DNA from: an uncultured Bartonella sp.
GTDB taxonomy: Bacteria; Pseudomonadota; Alphaproteobacteria; Rhizobiales; Rhizobiaceae
Reading direction: 5' to 3'
DNA: 64,000 nucleotides
Assembly: GCF_945277285.1 (NCBI RefSeq)
Contig: NZ_CALYPR010000002.1
Coordinates: 133,214 to 197,213, forward strand
Part shown: one piece after another, positions 36,220-45,437 of the stretch
Layout: each line of letters opens with the position of its first letter
Position numbering within the stretch: the first letter of the stretch is position 1
Position numbers and translations under genes: made by a program
The notes under the pieces: generated by a model
Database searches by the model: none
Seen by the model: the letters and a program-made list of their open reading frames with translations, nothing else
Told to the model about the DNA's origin: nothing

Positions 36220-39029
36220 CTGGCTTTTTCCCGTCCCAAACGTTCAAGCAGTGCCGGCACATGAACCTGATCGGCTTTATAATTGCCGGTCAGAATATAC
36301 ATGACAATATTCAAACCGCCGCGAAAGGCCCAGACACGTTGCATCTGGTCGTCAGGAATAAGCGGATATTTCCATGCCCCCTTGCCATCATGCGCCCACG
36401 CACCGGCAAGATCATTGGCGGTAATAAGAATAGAGCTTACGCCATCGCCTGCATGAATGGGACGCTGGTCGTTTCCCCCCATGGCGGAAGACAAGATCCA
36501 TAGTGGCGAACCACGATAGCGGCCGGGAAAGTCCGGCATAATGTAAAACGATCGTGAGATCACATGGTCGGGCGGGGCCTGTTCAAGCTCCGGAATATTG
36601 AGACCATCAAGAATATCACGCAGACGTTGATTATTTGGCGTGTTTTTACCGTTCAAATTCATTCCGGTTTTGATTTGATCCTGTGTGTCGAAAAGAACAG
36701 TACCCCCCTGATGCATATACGCATTGATTTTTTCAATCGACTTTTGCGTCGGCATGGGGCTTTCTGCATCTATCGGCCAATAGATGATCGGATAGAACGC
36801 AAGTTCATCATGGTCAAGATCAAGCCCCGCCACTGCACCGGGGTCAATGGTTGTCCGGCTCTGGATGAATTGGCCTAAAGCTTCAAGGCCGGTTTTGCTG
36901 GTGTCGTCAATCTCATCAATCCCGGTAATCACATAAGCAAGGCGGGTCTTGGCCGCCGATTGAACCATGGCCGCATCATTGGGCGACAGTTTTTCGGCCA
37001 AGCCTTTTTCCGGCATTAAAATATTGCCAAAAATCGAAACCGCTGCAAAGCCGATAATAATTGCCAATAATTTCCGGCGGGAACCGAACATTTTGCCCAT
37101 GCAAAGGGTAATCAGTGTATCGGCGGCAAAAAGCAAAATGACAAGGCCCAGAATTGGCCCGGTCAAATGCTTTTCAACATCACCCGAATAATCCATCAAA
37201 TGTACTTTTCCGGACAAATTTTCAATATCAAGCGGTTGGAATGTAGCGTCTTTGCCCAGAAGATTGACGGCATAGAGATTGTTTTTCGGCCCGTAAAAGC
37301 CGGGCGGATGATTGAACGAAGGAAGCGCCGGTGTTTCGTCATTGAGAACCAGCGGAGCGACTGTGGAAGGAGCAGGAACAAGAGCACCATTAACGTCGAT
37401 CACCTGCCATGGCTGGCGCACAAAATTTTCATCGTCCGGTTGACTTGTTGCATTTGCGATTGTTTTTCCGCTCATATCGGCCAATCTTTGCATCATGTCG
37501 ACAAAAAAACCGGAAAGCGGCAGTGTCGACCACGAAGGAGCAGCCGATGTGTGGACAAAAACCAACAGCCCTTTGCCACGAGCAGCAGCCGTGATCAAGG
37601 GCGTTCCATCCGCAAGGCTCAACCACGTATGGTCAAAAAGTTCGGCACTCGGTTCAGCCAAAATTTGTCGCGATACAGTGACATCATCTGGGAAAGGAAG
37701 ACCGGCAAAAATGCCTTTTTCAGGGAAAGGCGCAAGCTTTTGCGGTGTTGCCCATGACATTGCTCCGCCCATTTGCCGCTCGCCATGGCGCAGCCTGACC
37801 GGCAAAAGCGGGTCATCGGTTTCGCTGCCTGCAAGATTTTCACCGGCAAAGCGGATAAGCGTGCCACCATTTTCGACAAAACGGGTCAATTTTTCTTGCG
37901 CATCTTTTGGCATATTGACCACATCGCCCATAATCAGCGTAGACGGGTTTTGGGCAATCAGTTTTGTCACATCATCGGAAAAATTCCGACCGCTTGCCAT
38001 GATCATCTCGTCATGGCCTTCTAAGGCTTTGGTAACATAATAGAGCGGCGACAACAGGGGCTGTGTCATTTCTTGCGAGGATGTTGCAAAAAGTGCAACC
38101 CGCAACACATGGTTTCTGGAATCGGAAAGATAGGTACTTGCGGCATCGTTTTGTCCGCTAACCTTGATGGCGGCAATGTCGTTTTTAAGTTCAAGCGGCA
38201 GGTTGAAAGCGGAAATGGTTGAGGTTTCGCCGTCTTCAAAACGGCTTTCGGTATCGCCGATAAGTCGTCCCTCGCGATCATAGGCGGCAAGTGTCAGGTT
38301 TTTTTCCCCCTCACCCTTGGCACGGATAAGATCAACCGCCAGAGCACCGCTTTCATTCTTGGCCGAGGTGATACCTGTGAGCGCGGAAATATCGCTTTCG
38401 AATAATAAAATATTATTATTGGCAAGTGACATGAGCTGGCTGAAAGCTTCACCATCTTCAAGTGTTTGCAGCCCGTTTGACAGATAGGCAATATCGGCAT
38501 GATCGCTTTTGAGCGCTTCTGCAAGTTTGGCAAAGACCGATACGCGGTGGACGGGAAGCGGAAGCGGGCGCAGATTGTGGATGAGCTTTGTGGCTTCCTC
38601 GCTGTCTAACGGGCGGATATCCTGATTGTCATTATCGGCTGTTGCCACAATATAGATCGCTTTTTTTGCCTTTTTTGCCTGACTGATGAGATCATCGGCA
38701 ACATTGACGCGCTTTTCCCAATCGTGGACAGATTGCCAGTCATTATCAATGACAAGTGCCAACGGGGCTTGGCCTGTTAAAACCGTCTTGCTTGGCCGCC
38801 ATATCGGGTCGGCAAAAGCAAAAATAACAAGGCCAACCATAAAAAGGCGCATGAGCAACAGCCACCACGGCGTGCGGTTTGGTGTTTCCTGACCGTTGGC
38901 AATTTTCAACAACAGTCTAAGCGGGGGAAAAGTTTCGCGCGTTGGTGCCGGTGGTGTCACATGTAAAAGCCACCAGATTGCCGGTAGAGCGAGAAGGAAG
39001 AACAGCAGTGAAGGTGCTCCAAAGCCCAT
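36216..39029 (-). CDS. BatA-like / DUF4159 membrane protein
   Basis: 937 residues. The N-terminal BatA-type pair of helices (residues about 5-25 and 58-75; PSLLFFLLALPAIWWLL) is followed by a degenerate VWA-like segment (ALVIDNDWQSVHDWEKR), a GATase-like middle, a membrane segment near 625-650, another near 665-685, and the C-terminal DUF4159 domain (about 705-930, LAFYPIIYWPID, GGTVLFDTQDQ). It is three bases downstream of the DUF58 gene and overlaps the next gene by four. Likely the large membrane partner of the MoxR ATPase. Confidence 0.88.
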   Translation of the reverse strand: MGFGAPSLLFFLLALPAIWWLLHVTPPAPTRETFPPLRLLLKIANGQETPNRTPWWLLLMRLFMVGLVIFAFADPIWRPSKTVLTGQAPLALVIDNDWQSVHDWEKRVNVADDLISQAKKAKKAIYIVATADNDNQDIRPLDSEEATKLIHNLRPLPLPVHRVSVFAKLAEALKSDHADIAYLSNGLQTLEDGEAFSQLMSLANNNILLFESDISALTGITSAKNESGALAVDLIRAKGEGEKNLTLAAYDREGRLIGDTESRFEDGETSTISAFNLPLELKNDIAAIKVSGQNDAASTYLSDSRNHVLRVALFATSSQEMTQPLLSPLYYVTKALEGHDEMIMASGRNFSDDVTKLIAQNPSTLIMGDVVNMPKDAQEKLTRFVENGGTLIRFAGENLAGSETDDPLLPVRLRHGERQMGGAMSWATPQKLAPFPEKGIFAGLPFPDDVTVSRQILAEPSAELFDHTWLSLADGTPLITAAARGKGLLVFVHTSAAPSWSTLPLSGFFVDMMQRLADMSGKTIANATSQPDDENFVRQPWQVIDVNGALVPAPSTVAPLVLNDETPALPSFNHPPGFYGPKNNLYAVNLLGKDATFQPLDIENLSGKVHLMDYSGDVEKHLTGPILGLVILLFAADTLITLCMGKMFGSRRKLLAIIIGFAAVSIFGNILMPEKGLAEKLSPNDAAMVQSAAKTRLAYVITGIDEIDDTSKTGLEALGQFIQSRTTIDPGAVAGLDLDHDELAFYPIIYWPIDAESPMPTQKSIEKINAYMHQGGTVLFDTQDQIKTGMNLNGKNTPNNQRLRDILDGLNIPELEQAPPDHVISRSFYIMPDFPGRYRGSPLWILSSAMGGNDQRPIHAGDGVSSILITANDLAGAWAHDGKGAWKYPLIPDDQMQRVWAFRGGLNIVMYILTGNYKADQVHVPALLERLGREKAR

Positions 39030-39032
39030 GCC

Positions 39033-39938
39033 TCATCCTCTCCTGTAGCCGGAAGCAGAACCAATCATTGTCGCAAGTGCCAGAATGACGGAACTCAGAT
39101 TTTTATCGGTCGGCGCGACATAATAACTTGCGCCGATGTTTTTTGCATATTCGGCAAGACTTTGGCGGCGCGCCGAATAGAGACGGGCATAGGCGTCACG
39201 GAATGCTTCAGCCCGTCCGGCAAGATAATGGTGCTGCGTTTCTGGATCAATAAAGTCAACCCGTCCGCGGTAAGGGAAACGTTCCTCTGCCGGATCGCAG
39301 ATCTCGATGAAATGGGCGTTGACACCGGCATTGGCAAGCACGTCGAATTTCTTGAAAATCTCTTCGGGATCGTCAAGAAAGTCACTTAGAATGATCATAT
39401 GCGAATGGCGGCTGACTTCATGGAGGTTAGTCAATTGATAGGGAGTTTTCAGGTTGTTGAAGGCCAGAGCCATTTCTTCTGCCGCATTTTGCGTCTGCAT
39501 GGGGCTAAGCAAGGCGGGAACCGCAATGCGCTCGCCCGAGCGGGCAAAAAGCTCTGCCAGAGTAAACGCCAGAAGCAGCGCATAACTATCTTTGGCCATG
39601 GTGGAAAACCGCGACTGATAGTGCATGGATGGTGATTGGTCGGGGGCAATCCACACAGTCTGGGCAGCCGCCCATTCACGGTCCCGCAAATAGATATGGT
39701 CGTCACGTGCCGAACGGCGCCAATCAATATTGGCAACGGTTTCACCTTGTACATAGGGGCGGAACTGCCAGAAATTATCGCCGCTTCCGGGCTTGCGTCG
39801 GCCATGCCAGCCACTGAGAAGTGTATTGGCAATGCGCCGTGCCTCAAGCAAAAGGTCGGGCATTCTGGCCGCTTTTGCTTGGGCTTTCACCGCAAGGCCG
39901 GTCGGCGTTTCCATCACTATGTCACGAGCAATAGCCAT
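39033..39938 (-). CDS. DUF58 domain protein
   Basis: 301 residues. The DUF58 signature FRPYVQGETVANIDWRRSAR is at about 63-82, with the following DDHIYLRDRE. The second half has a VWA-like fold (SHMIILSDFLDDPEEIF). DUF58 proteins are nearly always encoded beside MoxR ATPases and are thought to be their adaptor or substrate. It is 39 bp downstream of moxR and three bases upstream of the DUF4159 gene. Confidence 0.92.
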   Translation of the reverse strand: MAIARDIVMETPTGLAVKAQAKAARMPDLLLEARRIANTLLSGWHGRRKPGSGDNFWQFRPYVQGETVANIDWRRSARDDHIYLRDREWAAAQTVWIAPDQSPSMHYQSRFSTMAKDSYALLLAFTLAELFARSGERIAVPALLSPMQTQNAAEEMALAFNNLKTPYQLTNLHEVSRHSHMIILSDFLDDPEEIFKKFDVLANAGVNAHFIEICDPAEERFPYRGRVDFIDPETQHHYLAGRAEAFRDAYARLYSARRQSLAEYAKNIGASYYVAPTDKNLSSVILALATMIGSASGYRRG

Positions 39939-39977
39939 TCGATATTTCAGCCGTTATTGGTTTTCCGTTATTGATGG

Positions 39978-41063
39978 TCATTCGTTAATGTCTTTGACAA
40001 GATCGCCAATGACTTCGGCAATACCAAGTCCATCGGCACGGGCCGTGAAATTCAGGGCCATACGATGTTGCAAAACAGGAAGCGCCAGCGCCTTGACATC
40101 ATCAACCGATGGTGCAAGCCGCCCCTGATAAAGTGCACGCGCCCGTGTGCATAAGGACAAGGCTTGCGAGGCACGCGGGCCCGGGCCCCATGCAATGTGT
40201 TTTCGTGCATGGTTGTTGTCGGCATCGGGACGGGCTGAGCGCACCAGTTTCAAAATGGCATTAACGACATTTTCGGAAATCGGCATTTGCCGCACCATTT
40301 CCTGAATTGTTTTGAGCTTTTCACCATCAAGCACCGGCTTGATGGCCGGACTTTTCCCGCCGGTTGTTTCGATAATGATACGCCTTTCGGTGTCGATATC
40401 GGGGTAGTCGACATTGATTTGCATGAGAAAACGGTCGAGCTGGGCCTCGGGAAGCGGGTAGGTTCCTTCTTGCTCGAGCGGGTTTTGGGTTGCAAGCACA
40501 TGGAAAGGGCTTGGCAGATCATATTGTGTACCGGCAACTGTCACATGATATTCCTGCATGGCCTGCAACAGTGCCGATTGCGTTCTGGGCGAGGCACGGT
40601 TGATTTCATCGGCCATTAAAAGCTGGGTAAAAACCGGCCCCTTGATGTAACGGAAAGAGCGTTTGCCACTTTTATCGGTGTCCATTACTTCCGAACCGAT
40701 AATATCGGAAGGCATCAGGTCGGGGGTAAACTGGATGCGCTTTTCGTCAAGTCCGAGAACTGTTGCCAGCGTTTCGACAAGGCGGGTTTTGGCAAGGCCT
40801 GGCACCCCGACAAGAAGGGCATGCCCGCCGGCAAGAATGGCGGTGATGCTGTTTTCAATCACATCGCTCTGGCCAAACACCACCTTATCAATCGTCGCGC
40901 GCAATGTGTTGAATAGTTTTCCCACATTGTCAAAATCGGCAACAATTGCAGCGGAATCTTTGGCAGCAGATTTTTTGGCAGAAACTTTTTTTGCGGTTTG
41001 CTGCGCATCTTTCTCCGTTGATGTTTTTTGAGCGGATGATGTTGTCTTGCGAGCGCTTCTCAT
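39978..41063 (-). CDS. MoxR-family AAA+ ATPase
   Basis: 361 residues. Walker A GVPGLAKTRLVE near 86-97, Walker B LLMADEINRASPRTQSALLQ near 149-168, sensor ATQNPLEQEGTYPLPEAQLDRF near 192-213 (cited in part), and an AAA lid domain. MoxR chaperones mature partner protein complexes together with VWA/DUF58 proteins. The N-terminal about 45 residues are a Lys/Ser/Ala-rich low-complexity extension that most homologues lack or vary. First gene of a four-gene operon. Confidence 0.94.
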   Translation of the reverse strand: MRSARKTTSSAQKTSTEKDAQQTAKKVSAKKSAAKDSAAIVADFDNVGKLFNTLRATIDKVVFGQSDVIENSITAILAGGHALLVGVPGLAKTRLVETLATVLGLDEKRIQFTPDLMPSDIIGSEVMDTDKSGKRSFRYIKGPVFTQLLMADEINRASPRTQSALLQAMQEYHVTVAGTQYDLPSPFHVLATQNPLEQEGTYPLPEAQLDRFLMQINVDYPDIDTERRIIIETTGGKSPAIKPVLDGEKLKTIQEMVRQMPISENVVNAILKLVRSARPDADNNHARKHIAWGPGPRASQALSLCTRARALYQGRLAPSVDDVKALALPVLQHRMALNFTARADGLGIAEVIGDLVKDINE

Positions 41064-41237
41064 AGCTTTTCCCCAGAACTTTTCCTCTTGAACGGCCGAT
41101 TAGAATTGACGGTGGACGAATTTGTCACCACCTTGTGCTTTGAACAATGACTATTTCATGGCTTGTAACAGAAAAATAACAGAAATGAACCGTGTAAAAA
41201 GCCATGATTGATTTTTTCCCAATGGGGACTAGGAAAA

Positions 41238-41864
41238 ATGACTGAAACCGTTCCGCCTTTTCTGGTCACTGATCTTGTCGAAAAATTCAAAAATCCGGTC
41301 AATACTGCAATGAGTATCCAAAATTTTCGACCATCGGCCTTTCGTCAAAGACAAAAAACCGACCGGCCGTCATGGCAACGCTCGGCTGTATTGGTGGGGG
41401 TCATTGAAAAAGCTGGCGAAGCGCATGTCATTTTGACCAAAAGGACCGAAATGCTGCATCATCATAAGGGCCAGATTGCTTTTCCCGGTGGCAAACGGGA
41501 AAAAGCCGACCGAAGCGACGAGGATACCGCACTTCGCGAGGCCTATGAGGAAATAGGCCTTAAGCGGCGTTTTTTTACCAAATTGGGCGAACTCGATTTT
41601 TATTATAGCTCGACCGGTTTCGAGATAAAACCGGTTGTGGGCCTTATTGGCGAGAGCGCGCAATTGGTCAAAAACGATGACGAAGTTGATGAAATATTTA
41701 CCGTTCCGTTGGCATTTTTAATGGATAAAAAAAATTATGTAGTGGCATCGAAAATGGTTGGCATTGAAAAACACAGCTTCTATGCAATTTCCTATGAGAA
41801 CCATTATATATGGGGTGCGACGGCCGGTATGATTCGTTCACTCGCAGAAAGGTTAACCCAGTGA
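41238..41864 (+). CDS. Nudix hydrolase (CoA pyrophosphatase-like)
   Basis: 208 residues from the ATG at 41238, preceded by AGGA; the ATG at 41208 has no ribosome-binding site. The block HHHKGQIAFPGGKREKAD and TALREAYEEIGL form the CoA-diphosphatase/NudL-type Nudix box with a UPF0035-like leader. It would cleave CoA or related dinucleotides. Its TGA overlaps the GTG start of the CCA transferase, so the pair is translationally coupled, an arrangement common in Rhizobiales. Confidence 0.92.
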   Translation: MTETVPPFLVTDLVEKFKNPVNTAMSIQNFRPSAFRQRQKTDRPSWQRSAVLVGVIEKAGEAHVILTKRTEMLHHHKGQIAFPGGKREKADRSDEDTALREAYEEIGLKRRFFTKLGELDFYYSSTGFEIKPVVGLIGESAQLVKNDDEVDEIFTVPLAFLMDKKNYVVASKMVGIEKHSFYAISYENHYIWGATAGMIRSLAERLTQ

Positions 41865-43114
41865 CTACGCTCAATATTGCCAAAAAAGCTTTGTGGCTCC
41901 ACGACAAGGGCCTGCAAAGCCTGCTTTCTTGTCTTTCGGAAAATGGCGAGGAAGCGCGCGTGGTAGGGGGGGCTGTGCGCAACCAGCTATTGGGATATCC
42001 GGTCAATGATGTTGATATTGCAACGACATGCCCTCCCGATGAAATTATCAAAAGGGTGAGTGAGGCCGGTTTCAAGGCAGTGCCGACTGGCTACGAGCAT
42101 GGCACAATAACGGTGGTGGTGAATGGCCATTCTTACGAAGTGACAGCCTTGCGTTCCGATATTGAGCCCGACGGGCGTCACACAAAAGTGGTTTTTGGAC
42201 GCGACTGGAAGGCTGATGCCAAAAGGCGTGATTTTACCATCAATGCCATCTATGCCGATGCCGATGGTAAAATTTATGATGATGTCAACGGGCTTGCCGA
42301 TATCGAAACCGCAACATTGCGTTTTATTGGCGAAGCGGATGAGCGCATACGTGAAGATTATCTGCGCATTTTAAGGTTTTTTCGCCTCTATGCATGGATC
42401 GGCAAGGGCCGCCCCGATGCCGAGGCGTTAAAGGCCTGTGCGCGCCTGAAAGATGGTTTGTTGCAACTTTCAGCCGAACGGGTGTGGTCGGAACTGAAAA
42501 AAATGCTTTCAAGTCCTGATCCGACGCGGGCACTTTTGTGGATGCGGCAAGCAGCTATTTTGGGCATTATTCTTCCCGAAACCGAAAAATGGGGCATTGA
42601 TGCTTTTCGCCCGCTTGTTGAAACAGGCCATGTGATGGGGTTTGCCCCTGATCCGCTATTGCGGCTTTTTTCCATTGTGCCGAAGGATGAAGCGAGACTG
42701 AAAAAAATGGCCGAGCGGTTGCGCTTTTCAAATGCGGAAAAAACCCGCCTATTGAATTGGGCGCATATGAGCCCTATCAAATATGACTGTTCTGATCTCG
42801 AGTTGAAAAAACTGGGCTATAACCATGGCAAAGAGGCAGTGCTTGACGAATTGACACTGGCTCTTGCCAATGCGCGTGCCCATGCCATGAGCAATGATAA
42901 AGCACTGGTCGAGGCAAGCCATTATGTGCGGCTTCTCAAGCTCATTCAAAACTATGATATTCCGGTTTTTCCGGTTACCGGCAAAGATCTCATGCCATTG
43001 GGAATAAGCGAGGGGCCGGCAATCGGCCATAAATTGAAAGCACTGGAAAAACTCTGGGTAGAAAGCGGTTTTCTGTTAGACCGGCAGGCTCTCATTGATA
43101 TGGCCGATGCCTGA
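41861..43114 (+). CDS. cca: CCA tRNA nucleotidyltransferase
   Basis: Adds or repairs the 3' CCA of tRNA (in some lineages poly(A) polymerase-like). The start is the GTG at 41861 (GTGA overlap with the upstream stop), giving 418 residues. The nucleotidyltransferase core is VVGGAVRNQLLG (about 34-45) with catalytic DVDIA (about 48-52), then RRDFTINAIYADADG and the RIREDYLRILRFFRLYA helix of class II enzymes. The HD domain is absent, as expected for this group. The tRNA-Met in this window has CCA encoded, so repair is the likely role for it. Confidence 0.94.
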   Translation: MTTLNIAKKALWLHDKGLQSLLSCLSENGEEARVVGGAVRNQLLGYPVNDVDIATTCPPDEIIKRVSEAGFKAVPTGYEHGTITVVVNGHSYEVTALRSDIEPDGRHTKVVFGRDWKADAKRRDFTINAIYADADGKIYDDVNGLADIETATLRFIGEADERIREDYLRILRFFRLYAWIGKGRPDAEALKACARLKDGLLQLSAERVWSELKKMLSSPDPTRALLWMRQAAILGIILPETEKWGIDAFRPLVETGHVMGFAPDPLLRLFSIVPKDEARLKKMAERLRFSNAEKTRLLNWAHMSPIKYDCSDLELKKLGYNHGKEAVLDELTLALANARAHAMSNDKALVEASHYVRLLKLIQNYDIPVFPVTGKDLMPLGISEGPAIGHKLKALEKLWVESGFLLDRQALIDMADA

Positions 43115-43264
43115 TTTTAGCAGGGGGAAAAGTGAAAAAAACAGCCTGAACGATACCAAGGCGTTCTGTTTTTTAAAAAAACAGGGCGAAATGATACCTT
43201 TTTCACCAGAACAAAAATAGTTTTGCCATGAAATGTTTTTGCAAATTTTCATTAAAAATCACTG

Positions 43265-44179
43265 TCAAAGCCATTTTACTGTTGGTGGCAGGGAAGAAAG
43301 AATGCTGTTGATATTGCCGCCGGTTTTCAAACCGAAAATTGTTCCGCGGTCGTAAAGCAGGTTGAATTCGGCATAGCGTCCGCGCTGGACAAGTTGGGCA
43401 TTGCGCTGTTTTTCTGTCCACGGTTTATTGAAGTTTTGTCGCACAATAGAGGGGTAGACAATGTCGAAAGCGCGCCCGACATCCTGCGTAAAACTGAAAT
43501 CGGCATCAAAACCGCCAGCTTCTTTACTGCTATGAAGCCAGTCAAAGAATATTCCGCCGACGCCGCGCGGCTCTTTACGGTGTTTCAAATAAAAATAGTC
43601 ATCGCACCATTTTTTGAATTTTGGATAATCGGCAACTGTTTTGTGCCTTTCGCAAACATACTGGAAGGCTTTATGAAATGTCTGAGTATCAATATCCGAT
43701 TGGGTGCGCCGTTCGGGCAACATCGGTGTGAGGTCTGCCCCGCCACCAAACCATTGGCGCGTTGTCACTATCATCCGTGTATTGAAATGGACTGTCGGCA
43801 CATGCGGGCTTTGCGGGTGCACAATGAGCGAAATGCCGCTTGCCCAAAAGCGGGGATCTTCTTCAGCCCCGGGAATTTCTTTTCTGAATTCGGGCGAAAG
43901 CTCGCCATAAGTGGTTGACGTCTGCACGGCTGCTTTTTCAAATACCCGTCCCTTCATGACCGACATAACCCCTCCACCATTCAAGCCGCCAGCTTTTTCC
44001 CACGGCGTTCTGACAAAGGATCCGGCAGAAAAATTGGAAAACTGGCCGGTTAATTCGCGTTCGAGTTTTTCCAGTGAAATGCATATTCTATCGCGTAAGG
44101 CTTCAAACCACTGTTGTGCTTTTTTTTTCTTTTCCTCCAAATCATCAGGCATGTCTTCTGGAATATTTCTATCGGTCAT
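43265..44179 (-). CDS. hemF: Oxygen-dependent coproporphyrinogen III oxidase
   Basis: Converts coproporphyrinogen III to protoporphyrinogen IX with O2 in heme synthesis. 304 residues, usual length. Family motifs: [19 protein letters not shown] near the N-terminus, [45 protein letters not shown], and [15 protein letters not shown]. Cytosolic homodimer. An imperfect TTTAGA-N5-TCTAGA element lies 25-45 bp upstream and could be an Irr-type iron control site. Confidence 0.97.
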   Translation of the reverse strand: MTDRNIPEDMPDDLEEKKKKAQQWFEALRDRICISLEKLERELTGQFSNFSAGSFVRTPWEKAGGLNGGGVMSVMKGRVFEKAAVQTSTTYGELSPEFRKEIPGAEEDPRFWASGISLIVHPQSPHVPTVHFNTRMIVTTRQWFGGGADLTPMLPERRTQSDIDTQTFHKAFQYVCERHKTVADYPKFKKWCDDYFYLKHRKEPRGVGGIFFDWLHSSKEAGGFDADFSFTQDVGRAFDIVYPSIVRQNFNKPWTEKQRNAQLVQRGRYAEFNLLYDRGTIFGLKTGGNINSILSSLPPTVKWL

Positions 44180-44203
44180 AATCTATCAGGTATCTACAAA
44201 CTC

Positions 44204-44222
44204 GTTTAGAATAAATCTAGAA
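44204..44222. promoter_or_regulatory. Possible iron-control-like element upstream of hemF
   Basis: TTTAGA-ATAAA-TCTAGA with one mismatch between arms, resembling but not matching the rhizobial ICE consensus recognised by Irr. Position close to the hemF start would suit repression. Confidence 0.3.
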
Positions 44223-44288
44223 AACAGATAAGGATTGTAAGGAGCTTTGTCTACCGATTATTAATTAGCCAAATAAATAATAAATGCC

Positions 44289-44744
44289 TTAGCCGTTGAC
44301 CTGACGCATGGCTTCGCTAATGCCAATAGCAACACTGAGCGCAAGGTTGATTGAACGGGCGGTTTTGACCATCGGAATAGTCACTTCGGCATCGACCGCC
44401 TGATGCACATAATCGGGGGCACCGGCTGATTCCCGCCCGAATAGAAGCACATCATTGTCGTGAAAATTAAAATTTGTGTAAGGAGTGTCAACCTTGGTGG
44501 TGAAAAGCACCAGCCGCCGCCGGTTTTCCTTCTGGGTTACAAAAAAGTGTTGCCAGTCAAGATGGCGGTTCAATGTTGCAAGCTCAAGATAGTCCATGCC
44601 GGCACGCTTCAAATGGCGGTCGGATAGATCAAAACCGGCCGGCTCGATAATATTGACCGGCACGCCCAAACAGGCGCCCAAGCGCAAAATCGTTCCGGTA
44701 TTTCCGGCAATATCCGGCTGAAAAAGTGCAATTTGCAGTGTCAT
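44289..44744 (-). CDS. trmL: tRNA (cytidine(34)-2'-O)-methyltransferase TrmL
   Basis: 151-residue SPOUT methyltransferase acting on the wobble base of tRNA-Leu species. Motif 1 PDIAGNTGTILRLGACLG, motif 2 DVLLFGRESAGAPDYV and motif 3 IPMVKTARSINLALSVAIGI are complete. The single-domain length fits TrmL. In related genomes trmL sits near petABC, as here. Single gene on the minus strand. Confidence 0.95.
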   Translation of the reverse strand: MTLQIALFQPDIAGNTGTILRLGACLGVPVNIIEPAGFDLSDRHLKRAGMDYLELATLNRHLDWQHFFVTQKENRRRLVLFTTKVDTPYTNFNFHDNDVLLFGRESAGAPDYVHQAVDAEVTIPMVKTARSINLALSVAIGISEAMRQVNG

Positions 44745-45437
44745 GACAAAAAGACATAGGCACTAAGGCCATTTGTTGTAAAGGGGAACTTTCAAGTTTT
44801 GATTCCTGAAGGTTTGTCGAAGACCGCTTTTCATCAGGAAATAGCAACAGACAAAGAATTTTTTGCAAGAAAAATATGTTTCATCTGTTGTCAAAACGGT
44901 TTTTGAAAATATCGGTGTCATCTGAAGCTGGAAGGAAAAACACATCGGCGCAATATAAAAATTATCGCTTCGGGCCTATCATGCGAAGGGCAAAAACAGG
45001 GTGGCCTATTTGAAACGGGCAGTTTTTTTATGTGAAAATCTTCAAACAGGTATTTTCCTGTTTTTGGGCGCCCCGTTTTACTATGACAGGCTGTTTTTAA
45101 TCGCGGGCTTTTTTATGATTGTGCCGGTTTTGCAATAATAAAAACCTGTAACGGCCTGTTCTTGAACTTTGCTTCAATATTGCTAAGGTCGCACTATATA
45201 GTGATGGCGGGCCTGATATGTTGGCCGGCTTGACGATTAAAATCGTTTTTCAGCAGTTTGCATGAATTTTTGCTTTTGTGGCAACAGAAATTTTTGTCCA
45301 AAGCAGCAAGCAAAAATCTGCAAACTTGAAAAGGCGAGGTTGAAGAAGCGTGTTTTTACCGATTGCTCGCATCAGTCAATGATCAACGTAAAACACGGAT
45401 TAAAAACAATGAGTGGCAGAAAAACAGGAGCTCGACC
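44745..45437. other. Divergent trmL/ABC-transporter region
   Basis: 693 bp with no supported gene. The frame of the ABC transporter is open for 75 bases before the chosen start, but that stretch is not family-like. Confidence 0.5.
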
